A stretch of DNA of 9,991 bases from Syntrophaceae bacterium UBA2192 (GCA_002327315.1 DCVI01000123.1:1-9991); one strand, 5' to 3'; positions 1-7,090 are shown, counted from the stretch's first letter. A program made the numbers and translations. The notes: generated from the sequence alone by a model not told the origin.

Positions 1-701
1 GCCGCAAGCAGGGAAACGGGCTTGAGGAAGCCCCGCCACAGCGTGACACTGAGGGGCACGCAGGGGTCGATCTGGATCCCCGCGTAGGTGGCGGGCTTCT
101 CGGAGAGCACGTACATCAGGTGCGTTCCCCCGACGTACTTGTCGCCGTAAACGGTTGCCGAGCCGCCCAGATCCTTCGCCCGGGCCGCGGCCTTCTTCAA
201 CTGGGCCTCCTTGTCGCCCCAGGAAAGGGCGCCCGTGGGACATGCCTTCACGCAGGCGGGGGTCATGTTATTGGCAAGACGGCTTTCGCACATGTCGCAT
301 TTGTAAACCTTGTCGGTTCCCGCGTCGTATTTGGGTACCTCGAAGGGGCATGCGGCCGTGCAGTTCTTGCAGCCGATGCAGAGGTCGCGGTTGAGGCCCA
401 CCGTCCCGAAGTCCTTGTTGTAATAGAGGGCCCCTGAGGGGCAGACCGTCACACAGGCCGCGTCGGTGCAGTGCATGCAGGCTTCCTTGCGGAAGAGCCA
501 CTTTACGCCGCCCTTGTCGTCCTTGACGTCCTGGAAATGGATGATCATGTAGTTGTTGGGCTGAAGCGTCGGGGGGTTCTGGTAGGAGCCCCACTGTTTT
601 GTCTGGCCGGCCTTCAGCGCGTTCCACTGCTTGCAGGCGAGCTGGCAGCCCCTGCAGGCAGTGCACTTGGCGTCATCGTAGAGTTTGATTTTCTCAGCCA
701 T
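1..701 (-). CDS. fdnH: Formate dehydrogenase iron-sulfur (beta) subunit, FdnH-like, partial at the window edge
   Basis: I translated this by hand from the minus strand: ATG at 701-699 and 233 codons open to the window edge, so the C-terminus is missing. Four ferredoxin-type [4Fe-4S] motifs are visible: C13-C16-C19-C23, C75-C78-C83-C87, C108-C111-C114-C118 and C135-C138-C150-C154, the last with the long spacing typical of FdnH/HybA-type subunits. The protein would pass electrons from the catalytic subunit toward the membrane. At about residues 219-233 the sequence (VTLWRGFLKPVSLLA) resembles the start of the single C-terminal membrane helix of E. coli FdnH, so it is probably anchored, facing the periplasm. 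It starts one base after the fdnG stop (TAA-G-ATG), with a GGGGGTG ribosome site inside the end of fdnG, so the two are co-transcribed and probably translationally coupled. A cytochrome b or other quinone-linked subunit would be expected next, outside the window. Confidence 0.93.
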   Translation of the reverse strand, partial: MAEKIKLYDDAKCTACRGCQLACKQWNALKAGQTKQWGSYQNPPTLQPNNYMIIHFQDVKDDKGGVKWLFRKEACMHCTDAACVTVCPSGALYYNKDFGTVGLNRDLCIGCKNCTAACPFEVPKYDAGTDKVYKCDMCESRLANNMTPACVKACPTGALSWGDKEAQLKKAAARAKDLGGSATVYGDKYVGGTHLMYVLSEKPATYAGIQIDPCVPLSVTLWRGFLKPVSLLA

Positions 702-702
702 C

Positions 703-3700
703 TTACTTCACCCCCTTCTTGACAACGTTCGCCATGAAGGCCTTGCTCTCGGGGATCATGGTGTTGGGATCCCCCGCGTAGGGTGTCAGCAGATTCGCCG
801 CATCACCGGTGGTGAAGACCTCGGGCTTCTTGTCGTTGGCGTTGTAGTTGCGCGCAGCCGTGGTGGCCCAGCCGAAGTGCCAGGGGATGCCCACCATGTG
901 GATCGTGTTGCCGTCGATGTTGAAGGGCTTCATGCGGGGCGTCACGATGGCCACGGCATCGAGCTCGCCGCGGGATGTCTTGACCGTAACGAGCTCGCCG
1001 TTGGTAAAGCCGCGCTCCTTGGCCAGCTCCTCGCTGATCTCGACGAACATGCCGGGCTGCATCTCCGCAAGCCAGGGCACCCAGCGGGTCTGCAGTCCCG
1101 TCTGCCAGTGCTCGGTGACGCGGTAGGTGCTGCAGATGAAGGGGAATCGCGGGTCGCAGGAGGCGATGGAATCCACGTCCGTATCCGTTCCCACGCCCTT
1201 CTTTTCCCAGCGCTTGACCACGGGGTTGTTGAACTGGGGCGACATCAGGTTCTTCTCCACCGGGCACTCCATGGGTTCGTAGTGCTCGGGGAAGGGACCG
1301 TCGACCAGGCCCGGCCCGAAGAGGGAGGCCACGCCGTCGGGCTTCATGATGAAGGGCCCGCGGCCGCTGCCGGGATCGCCCACGCCGTCGGGCACGTCGC
1401 CCGTCCACTTCGTGCCGTCCCACTTGATGAGGGCCAGTGCCGGGTTCCAGGGCTTGCCCGTCTCGGGATGCACCGAGGCGCCGTTGTAGATGATCCGGCG
1501 ATTGACCGGCCAGGACCAGGCCCACTGGGGGAAGAGTCCCAGACCCGTGGGGTCGGCCTTTCCGCGCCGTGCGGACATGTTGCCCGCGTCGGTGTAGGAT
1601 CCGCAGTAGACCCAGTCGCCCGAGGAGGTAGAGCCGTCGTCCTGCAGGAAGGCGAAGCTGGGGACCTGCTGGCCTTTTTTGAAGGGCATCTTCTCCTTCG
1701 TGGCGGGGTTCTCGACGACCTTGTCGGCCAGGAAGGTTCCGTTGATCTCCTTGGCGATGGCGTGGACGTCGAGATGGTAATGCCCCTTGCTGTCGAATTT
1801 GCCGTAGTTCCACGAGAGCTTCGTGATGGCCTCCTTGTTGGGGCCGCCCTCCTTCTCGTAGAGGGCTTTCAACTTGAAGTAGAGCTCGGCCATGATGTCG
1901 CCGTCGGGAAGCGAAATCCCCACGGGATTCACGGCCTTGTAGCGCCACTGCATCCAGCGGCCGCTGTTGGAGATGCTGCCTTCCTTCTCGATGGAAGAGG
2001 CGCAGGGCAGCATGAAGACCTCGGTTTTTACCTGTGTGGGGTCAAAACCGGGGCTTCGCCAGAAAGAGCCCGTCTCGTTGTCGTAGAGATTGACGTTGAC
2101 CATCCAGTCGAGTTTTGTCATGGCCTGGCGCACCTTGTTGGAGGAGGCGCCGGAGTTGGCCGGGTTCATGCCCCAGGCGAAGAAGCCCGTAAACTTTTCC
2201 TTGTACATCTGGTCGAAGAGGGTGAGCCAGGAGTAGTCGACGCCGTCGTCGAGTCTGGGAAGATAGCTGAAGGCCTCCTCCAGGGTCGTGTTCATGCCGT
2301 ACATGGAGCGCAGGAAGCTCGCGATGTACTTGGGAGTGTTCTTCGGCCAGTTGAGGCTCTTGACTTCCTTGGTCTGGGGAGTCCGAGCCTCCATAAAGCT
2401 CTTGAGGGTGGGGTTGGAGCCCCGGGGGGTCCCGATGTAGCCCGGCCAGATGTGGAACAGAAGGCCCTGGTCCGTCGAGCCCTGAACGTTGGCCTCGCCG
2501 CGCATGGCCGCGACACCGCCGCCCGGTATCCCCATGTTGCCCAGCAGCAGCTGGATGATGGCCATCGTGCGGATGTTCTGGACGCCCACGGTGTGCTGCG
2601 TCCATCCCATGGCGTACAGTTCATTGCCGCTCTTGTCCGGCTTACCCGTTGAACCGTAGAGTTTGTAAACCTCCTCGAGCTTGGCTACGGGCGTTCCTGT
2701 AATTTTGTTGACCATCTCCATGGTGTATCGGGAATAGTGTTTCTTCAGGAGCTGGAAGACGCAGCGAGGGTCGGTCATCGAGGGGTCTTTCTTGATGACA
2801 CCGGCCGCATCGGTCTGGTAGCTCCAGGTGGCCTTGTCGTACTTCGTGCCCGTGAGGCCCGAGAAGACGCCCTTGTTGTCGCCGGGGAGCCTGAAGTCGG
2901 GGTTCACCAGGAAGCTGGCGTTGGTGTAGTACTGGACGTATTCCTTGAAGTAGAGCTTGTTGTCGAAGATGTACTTGATCATGCCGCCCAAAAAGGCGAT
3001 GTCCGTTCCCGAGCGAAGCGGGGCATAGAGATGCGCCTTGGCAGCCGACTGTGTGAAGCGGGGGTCAACACAGACGATCTTCGCCCCTTTTTCAACAGCC
3101 TTGGTAATCCACTTGAAGGCAATGGGGTGGTTGGAGGCAGGGTTGCTGCCCATAATTAAAATTACATCACTGTGTTGGATATCGATCCAGTGATTCGTCA
3201 TCGCGCCGCGTCCGAACGACTCTGCCAGAGCCGGTACAGTGGCGCTGTGTCAGATCCGGGCCTGGTGTTCGATGTACACCAGACCCAACCCCCTCAGCAA
3301 TTTCTGGTAAAGCCAGCACTCCTCGTTGTCCATGGCGGCCGATCCCACGGAGGCGATGCCTTCCGTGCGGTTCACGAGCTCGCCCTTGGCGTTGCGGGCC
3401 TTGAAGCTGGCGTCACGGCTTTTCTTGATGTTGTGGGCGATTTTCTCCAGGGCCCATTCCCACTCGACCTCCTTCCACTCCGTCGCGTAAGGCGCCCGGT
3501 AGCGGGGCTTGTCGAGCCGGTTTTTGTTGTTGGCCATCTGGTAGATGGATCCGCCCTTGGGACAGAGCGTGCCCTGGTTGATGGGATGGTCGGGATCGCC
3601 CTCGGTGTTGATGACCTTACCGTCGCGCACGGACACGATGATTCCGCATCCCACGGAGCAGTATGGACATACGGTCAGGGACTCTTTCGTGTAGAGCGTC

Positions 3701-3807
3701 TTCAGCGCCTGGGCATTGGCCTTGGCGGGGCTCAGGCTGATGCCGAGACCGCTGGCGGCCAATGTCGCGCCGGAGAGCTTCAGGAAACCTCTTCTGCTGA
3801 CATCCAT
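703..3807 (-). CDS. fdnG: Selenocysteine-containing formate dehydrogenase catalytic (alpha) subunit, FdnG-like, Tat-exported
   Basis: It oxidises formate to CO2 at a Mo- or W-bis-pyranopterin centre, with electrons leaving through the adjacent FdnH-like subunit. Reading through the TGA at 3250-3252 as selenocysteine gives 1034 residues, close to E. coli FdnG (about 1015). The start at 3807 is chosen because it opens directly on a twin-arginine signal (MDVSRRGFLK, hydrophobic stretch, AKANA near residue 32), so the enzyme is periplasmic. The first cluster is C47-x2-C50-x3-C54-x27-C82, followed by PKG, whose Lys84 matches the residue thought to bridge cluster and pterin. Sec186 is followed by His187, as in active formate dehydrogenases, and then by the FdnG-like GRGAMTNHW. 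The C-terminal pterin-binding domain runs from about residue 890 to the end. Simple ORF calling splits the gene into 3250-3924 and 703-3201. In-frame ATGs upstream (3924, 3909) would bury the Tat signal and are not used. Confidence 0.95.
3203..3249 (-). promoter_or_regulatory. Bacterial SECIS-like hairpin directly 3' of the Sec codon
   Basis: Counting from the U of UGA as 1, nucleotides 21-26 (GGCUCU) pair with 30-35 (AGAGUC; five Watson-Crick pairs and one G-U), leaving a loop GGC at 27-29 (window 3226-3224). An outer perfect stem, GCGCC (8-12) with GGCGC (46-50), closes the whole element. The apical loop is about 24 nt from the UGA and begins with G, in line with the known placement of bacterial SECIS elements bound by SelB. 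The element lies inside the coding region, so its bases also encode residues just after Sec186. Folding was by eye only. Confidence 0.7.
3250..3252 (-). other. In-frame UGA read as selenocysteine (Sec186 of FdnG)
   Basis: The minus-strand codons around it read His-Gln-Ala-Arg-Ile-TGA-His-Ser-Ala-Thr-Val. E. coli FdnG has HNQAR-V-Sec-HGPTVA at this point, so the TGA sits exactly where the Mo/W-ligating selenocysteine belongs. The reading frame continues without shift for 848 more codons of good FdnG homology. This argues strongly for programmed recoding and against a nonsense mutation. Insertion requires SelA, SelB, SelC and SelD elsewhere in the genome. Confidence 0.95.
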
Positions 3808-3812
3808 AAAAA

Positions 3813-3825
3813 CCCTCTCTCCTTT
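3813..3825 (-). promoter_or_regulatory. fdnG: Ribosome binding site that fixes the fdnG start at 3807
   Basis: On the minus strand a purine-rich stretch reads AAAGGAGAGAGGG just upstream of the ATG at 3807. AAAGGAG lies 11 nt away and GAGAGGG 5 nt away. It supports a start at the Tat signal peptide over the upstream in-frame ATGs at 3924 and 3909. Confidence 0.7.
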
Positions 3826-3995
3826 CAAAGAATGTCGCGGGAACTTCTCTCCCTTCCCCGGGTCTCCTTTCCAAGCGCGGGAGGCACGGCCGTTTCCAGC
3901 CTTACCCATTGTCCACCCTTTCATAGAGGTCTCTCATTCTCTCTGTAGAACGGGTGGATCGGAGACGTCATTTTCCGGCGGGACTGTCACACTGT

Positions 3996-4011
3996 GGAAC
4001 AATCCTGTTCC
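3996..4011. promoter_or_regulatory. Perfect inverted repeat GGAACA-N4-TGTTCC, possible operator
   Basis: Two six-base arms in perfect dyad symmetry are separated by four bases. The repeat lies downstream of the candidate fdn promoter, inside its leader, about 190 bases from the fdnG start. The size and symmetry fit a dimeric helix-turn-helix regulator site, but I do not recognise the motif. It could also form a small RNA hairpin in the leader. Confidence 0.4.
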
Positions 4012-4067
4012 GCCTTTGGAATAATAGAGATCAATAAAGGCGCGGGACCACCTGAAAATGGCGATTT

Positions 4068-4096
4068 CCTATAATAAAAAGGGCGCAAGAAGTCAA
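4068..4096 (-). promoter_or_regulatory. Candidate sigma70 promoter for the fdn operon
   Basis: On the minus strand TTGACT (4096-4091, five of six to TTGACA) is followed after 17 nt by TATAGG (4073-4068, four of six to TATAAT). It lies in the AT-rich stretch and points toward fdnG. Transcription would begin near 4061 and leave a leader of about 250 nt before the ATG at 3807. Only hexamer matches support it. Confidence 0.4.
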
Positions 4097-4132
4097 GGGT
4101 TATTTGGACGGATAATGAATGAAATCAACAAC

Positions 4133-4152
4133 ATATGTCATTTATGGCATAT
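4133..4152. promoter_or_regulatory. Inverted repeat ATATG-N10-CATAT, possible operator
   Basis: The arms ATATG and CATAT are separated by ten bases, with part of the interior (TC and GG next to the arms) nearly symmetric if one mismatch is allowed. It lies between the two candidate promoters, where an activator or shared regulator could act. In AT-rich DNA such a repeat may arise by chance. Confidence 0.25.
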
Positions 4153-4245
4153 AGATTCTGCCATCCCTTCATATACCGTTTCCCTAATTTTTTCCGAGAC
4201 TCAAGTGCACTTATCCTGTGTGTTGCCATGCTGTCGGAACTTTTG

Positions 4246-4259
4246 TGTCATAATTGACA
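4246..4259. promoter_or_regulatory. Perfect inverted repeat TGTCA-N4-TGACA overlapping a -35 box
   Basis: The palindrome TGTCATAATTGACA has five-base perfect arms, and its right arm lies within the perfect -35 hexamer TTGACA (4254-4259). A protein bound here would block RNA polymerase, so a repressor is the simplest reading. The spacing resembles FNR/CRP-family sites, but the arm sequence is neither the FNR nor the CRP consensus, so the regulator is unknown. Confidence 0.45.
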
Positions 4260-4282
4260 TATTGTTGGGAATTTGTTACAAA
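4254..4282 (+). promoter_or_regulatory. Candidate sigma70 promoter for the orphan molybdopterin oxidoreductase
   Basis: A perfect -35 TTGACA (4254-4259), a 17-nt spacer and TACAAA (4277-4282, four of six to TATAAT) point at the gene starting at 4330. The predicted start near 4289 leaves a leader of about 40 nt with a good ribosome site. This also argues against translation from the in-frame ATG at 4273, which would lie within the promoter. Confidence 0.55.
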
Positions 4283-4329
4283 GACAGCGCTTTCTTATTC
4301 TGTCACCTTGTCGCGAGAGGAGCGAAGAG

Positions 4330-6408
4330 ATGCCTGAAGAGATCCGCTGGGTAAAAACACACTGTGCACGCATGGACCACGGCGGCTGCAGCCTGCTGGT
4401 CGGGGTCAAGGGCAACGAGATTGTTCAGGTGAAAGGGGACCCGGAGGGATATCTGAACAAGGGCTACACCTGCTTCAAGGGGCGGGTCTCGGCAGATCGC
4501 CTCACGCACCCTGACCGTCTCAAGTACCCCCTGAAGAGAGCGGGGGAGCGGGGCGAGGGGAAGTGGCAGCGCATCTCCTGGGAGCAGGCTCTCGACGAAA
4601 CGGCGGAAAATCTTCTGAAAATCAAGGAAAAGCACGGCGCACGCGCCGTGGGGTTCGGCGTGGGAATGCCGAAAGGGCTTGAGCATTTCGTTTTGATCCG
4701 ACTTGCCAACATCTTCGGTTCGCCCAACATCATCGCCTCCCAGGACGTATGCCATGCCGGCAGGGAAGTCACGGGCATTCACACCTGCGGCTTTTATCCC
4801 GTTGCCGATCTGCACCACCCCACGAAACTGATGTTCTTCTGGGGCAGCAATCTTGCCTCCACCAGTGAAGAAGGGCAGATCTACAGCCAGGTAAGCGCCC
4901 AGCTGAAAGGCGGCGCCAGGATGATCGTCGTGGACCCCCGCAAGACCGAGCTTGCCGAAAAGGCGGACCTGTGGCTCCAGCTGCGTCCCGGAACGGCCCA
5001 GGCCCTGGCCCTGGCGATCATCCATGTGATCTGCGAGGAGGGCCTTTACGACAAGGCCTTCGTGGAGAAGTACACCCACGGCTTCGACGACCTCGCGCAG
5101 CACGTCAAGCAGTACCTCCCCGAGAAAGTCGCGGAGATCACCTGGGTTCCCGCGGAGTCGATCCGAACGGCCGCCCGGATGTATGCCGAGGCGAAGCCCG
5201 CGGCCCTGCAGTGGGGAAACGCCATCGAGCACGACGTCAACCTGTTCGACGCCACCCGCGCGCTTGCCTGCCTGATGGGGATCACCGGCAATCTCGATAT
5301 CCCCGGCGGGAACGTCAATGCCCGCGACCCCAAGATCATGGGGCTTGCGCCGTTTGTCCGCGCCGACCTGATCCCCGACAAGCGCACGGAGATGATCGGC
5401 GCCCATTATCGAGTGATCCCGAGGCTGATGACCGTCGCCCCGGCCTTCTTCCGCAAGGCGGTCCTGGAAGACAGGCCCTACCCCGTGCGGGGCTACTACG
5501 GGATGTGCACGAACCCGATGGTCGCATGGGCCGACAGCAAGCTCACCTACGAGGCATTCAAGAGCCTCGATTTCGTGGCCGTCGCGGAGATCTTCATGAC
5601 ACCCACGGCCGCCATGGCCGACATCGTCTTCCCCGTGGCCCATCAGTACGAGATGAACGACATCGGCCATTACGGCATCGGCCACGGCATGATCCTCGCC
5701 CGCCCGAAGGTCGTCGATCCGCCCGGGGAGTGCTGGCCCGACATGAAGATCATGAACGAGCTGGGCAAGAAGGTGTCTTCTCCGGAGCTGTGGCACGAAA
5801 ACCACGAGGAGTTTCTGGAGGACCTCGTCAAACCGGCAGGGCTCACCTACCGGGAATTCGTCGAAAAGGGATACCTGAAGGGACCGGCGGGCAACAAATC
5901 CTACGAGGCCAAGGGATTCCCCACACCCACGGGCAAGGTGGAGCTGCGCCTGAGCACCGCCGAGAAGTTCCGTCTCAAGCCGCTGCCGGAATTCACGGGG
6001 TTCCCCGAGCCCGACGACCCCGAGTACCCCCTGCTCGTCATCAGCGCCAAGAGCCGCTACTACCTGCTGTCCTCCTACCGATGGGTCGCAAGGCTGCGCG
6101 AGAAGAGGCCGCACCCGCTCGTGGAAATCCACCCCGAGACGGCGGCCCGGTACGGGATCGTCGAGGGGGACGACGTGATCATCGAGACGAAATACGGGTC
6201 TATCACGCAGAAGGCCCGCGTTACCGACATCATCCATCCCCTCGTGGTCAGCGCCGCCCTGGGATGGTGGTTTCCCGAGGGCGCACCGGAGACCCAGTAC
6301 GACTGGCGAAAATCCAACTTCAACATGCTGACCTCGATCGGGAAGCTGGGGAAGGAATTCGGGACGCCGAACATCAAGAATCTGCCCTGCCGGATACGGA
6401 AAGGATAG
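4330..6408 (+). CDS. Orphan cytoplasmic molybdopterin oxidoreductase, acetylene-hydratase/thiosulfate-reductase-like, with altered Fe-S motif
   Basis: A 692-residue member of the DMSO reductase (MopB) family; the substrate is unknown. The start at 4330 follows GAGGAG at 4317-4322 with a 7-nt spacer. No Tat or Sec signal is present, so it is cytoplasmic. The N-terminal cluster region reads C12-ARM-D16-HGG-C20, then C48-FKG. Aligned on the last two cysteines with the neighbouring FdnG, Asp16 falls exactly on the second cysteine, and there is one extra residue after C12. Cys141 (VCHAG) is at the metal-ligand position and is followed by His, as in Cys-type formate dehydrogenases. The segment DPRKTELAEKADLWLQLRPG and the following LYDKAFVEKYTHGFDDL closely resemble acetylene-hydratase-like proteins. 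The pterin-binding C-terminal domain covers about 566-692. No Fe-S or membrane partner gene is adjacent. Like the monomeric acetylene hydratase, it may act alone, but a soluble reductase or formate dehydrogenase is equally possible. Confidence 0.9.
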   Translation: MPEEIRWVKTHCARMDHGGCSLLVGVKGNEIVQVKGDPEGYLNKGYTCFKGRVSADRLTHPDRLKYPLKRAGERGEGKWQRISWEQALDETAENLLKIKEKHGARAVGFGVGMPKGLEHFVLIRLANIFGSPNIIASQDVCHAGREVTGIHTCGFYPVADLHHPTKLMFFWGSNLASTSEEGQIYSQVSAQLKGGARMIVVDPRKTELAEKADLWLQLRPGTAQALALAIIHVICEEGLYDKAFVEKYTHGFDDLAQHVKQYLPEKVAEITWVPAESIRTAARMYAEAKPAALQWGNAIEHDVNLFDATRALACLMGITGNLDIPGGNVNARDPKIMGLAPFVRADLIPDKRTEMIGAHYRVIPRLMTVAPAFFRKAVLEDRPYPVRGYYGMCTNPMVAWADSKLTYEAFKSLDFVAVAEIFMTPTAAMADIVFPVAHQYEMNDIGHYGIGHGMILARPKVVDPPGECWPDMKIMNELGKKVSSPELWHENHEEFLEDLVKPAGLTYREFVEKGYLKGPAGNKSYEAKGFPTPTGKVELRLSTAEKFRLKPLPEFTGFPEPDDPEYPLLVISAKSRYYLLSSYRWVARLREKRPHPLVEIHPETAARYGIVEGDDVIIETKYGSITQKARVTDIIHPLVVSAALGWWFPEGAPETQYDWRKSNFNMLTSIGKLGKEFGTPNIKNLPCRIRKG

Positions 6409-6415
6409 CTGCGGA

Positions 6416-6474
6416 CCCCCGCTTTGCCGTGGACGGTTATCGATTCAGGGGCGGCCGGAATCCGACGGCGGGGG
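6416..6474. terminator. Inverted repeat between convergent genes, weak terminator candidate
   Basis: CCCCCGC (6416-6422) and GCGGGGG (6468-6474) are perfect complements across about 45 bases, and they span the short gap between the convergent stop codons at 6408 and 6477. The loop is long and there is no T-tract on either strand, so this is not a standard intrinsic terminator. It could slow transcription from both sides, or mean nothing. Confidence 0.2.
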
Positions 6475-6476
6475 CT

Positions 6477-7049
6477 TCAGTTGGAACCGTATTTATTCAA
6501 CAGGGCCTTTGCCGGTTCGCACCCCAGGTTTCCCGCACGGATGATATCGGCCATGGCGTTGACGGAGTCCTGATCGAGCCTCGCATGGGTGATGCCGCGA
6601 TTGAACCAGGCCATGGCGAAATCGGGTTTCAGTTTGATCGCCATGCTGAAATCGCGGATTGCCGCTTGATCGTTCCCGCAATAGGCATGGGATGCGCCCC
6701 TTGCGTTGTAGACCTCGGCGACATCGAAGCCTGTCCGGATGGCTTGGGTATAATCGCGGGTCGCTTCCCTGTAGGCCTTGAGTTCCTGATGACTGAGGCC
6801 GCGAAAATAATAGGCTTCCGCGTAATCCGGCCTCCGTTCGACCGCCTTGTCAAAAGCTTCTATCGCTTTGCCGTGATGTCCCAGGATGGCAAGGACGTTT
6901 CCGCTGAGGTTGTACGCTTCGGCGCAGTCCGGATCCGATTCAAGTACAACATTTGAAAGGGTGAAGGCCTTCTCATAATTCCCCGTGTCTATCGCAGCCC
7001 AGCCCAGCTCCAGCAATCTGTCATGATTTGCGATCCGCTTCTGATTCAT
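6477..7049 (-). CDS. Small tetratricopeptide-repeat (TPR) protein
   Basis: 190 residues made almost wholly of about five 34-residue TPR units (roughly 10-43, 44-77, 78-111, 112-145, 146-179). Each shows the usual pattern of small and aromatic residues, for example AEAYNLSGNVLAILGHHGKA. There is no signal peptide, membrane segment or catalytic domain, so it is a soluble scaffold for protein-protein contacts. The partner cannot be told from sequence. It begins 41 bases after the FmdE-like gene, with only a weak ribosome site (GGAAG), and is the last gene of the run starting at modA. It may be co-transcribed with the mod operon or have its own promoter. A role in assembling or chaperoning one of the nearby Mo/W enzymes would be a guess from position alone. 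Confidence 0.85.
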   Translation of the reverse strand: MNQKRIANHDRLLELGWAAIDTGNYEKAFTLSNVVLESDPDCAEAYNLSGNVLAILGHHGKAIEAFDKAVERRPDYAEAYYFRGLSHQELKAYREATRDYTQAIRTGFDVAEVYNARGASHAYCGNDQAAIRDFSMAIKLKPDFAMAWFNRGITHARLDQDSVNAMADIIRAGNLGCEPAKALLNKYGSN

Positions 7050-7090
7050 TTTAATCTTCCGAGTCCCTTAGACTGAAGGTAAGATCCTCA

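Larger units (their letters stand above)
3808..4329. other. Divergent intergenic control region, no gene found
   Basis: These 522 bases separate the minus-strand fdn operon from the plus-strand molybdopterin enzyme. The part from about 4015 to 4310 is clearly richer in A and T than the GC-rich genes on both sides. It holds one candidate promoter per direction and three inverted repeats, listed separately. The fdn-side leader (about 3808-4060) is long for a plain 5' UTR and could carry further control. I saw no convincing ORF, tRNA or known riboswitch, though a Moco or tungsten-cofactor riboswitch cannot be excluded by eye. Confidence 0.75.

Noticed and set aside
268..666. 132-codon minus-strand frame inside fdnH
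   Set aside because: It is out of frame with the four-cluster ferredoxin protein that occupies the same strand, and is only its +1 shadow.
685..2652. 655-codon open frame on the plus strand opposite fdnG
   Set aside because: It is antisense to well-supported fdnG. Long antisense frames arise from GC-rich codon use, and the translation shows no recognisable domain or ribosome site.
3250..3252. Nonsense mutation or pseudogene at the in-frame TGA
   Set aside because: The codon coincides with the known Sec position, is followed by His and a SECIS-like hairpin, and homology continues unbroken to the end.
3808..3924. N-terminal extension of FdnG from ATG 3924
   Set aside because: It would put 39 basic residues before the Tat motif. 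The ATG at 3807 has a good ribosome site and begins exactly at the signal peptide.
4145..4161. Possible sigma54 promoter (TGGCATATAGATTCTGC) on the plus strand
   Set aside because: The GG and GC elements are 12 bases apart instead of the required 10.
4273..4329. Earlier start of the MopB gene at 4273
   Set aside because: It overlaps the candidate -10 region, has no ribosome site, and the extra residues do not resemble the family or a signal peptide. ATG 4330 has GAGGAG with a 7-nt spacer.
4303..6237. 644-codon open frame on the minus strand opposite the orphan molybdopterin gene
   Set aside because: It is an antisense shadow of a clear MopB coding sequence, with low-complexity, Gly/Val/Leu/Asp-rich translation.
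4971..6956. 661-codon plus-strand frame overlapping the MopB gene in another frame and running into the TPR gene
   Set aside because: The translation is Arg/Pro/Gly-rich and low-complexity, as expected from an off-frame reading of GC-rich DNA, and it conflicts with two real genes.
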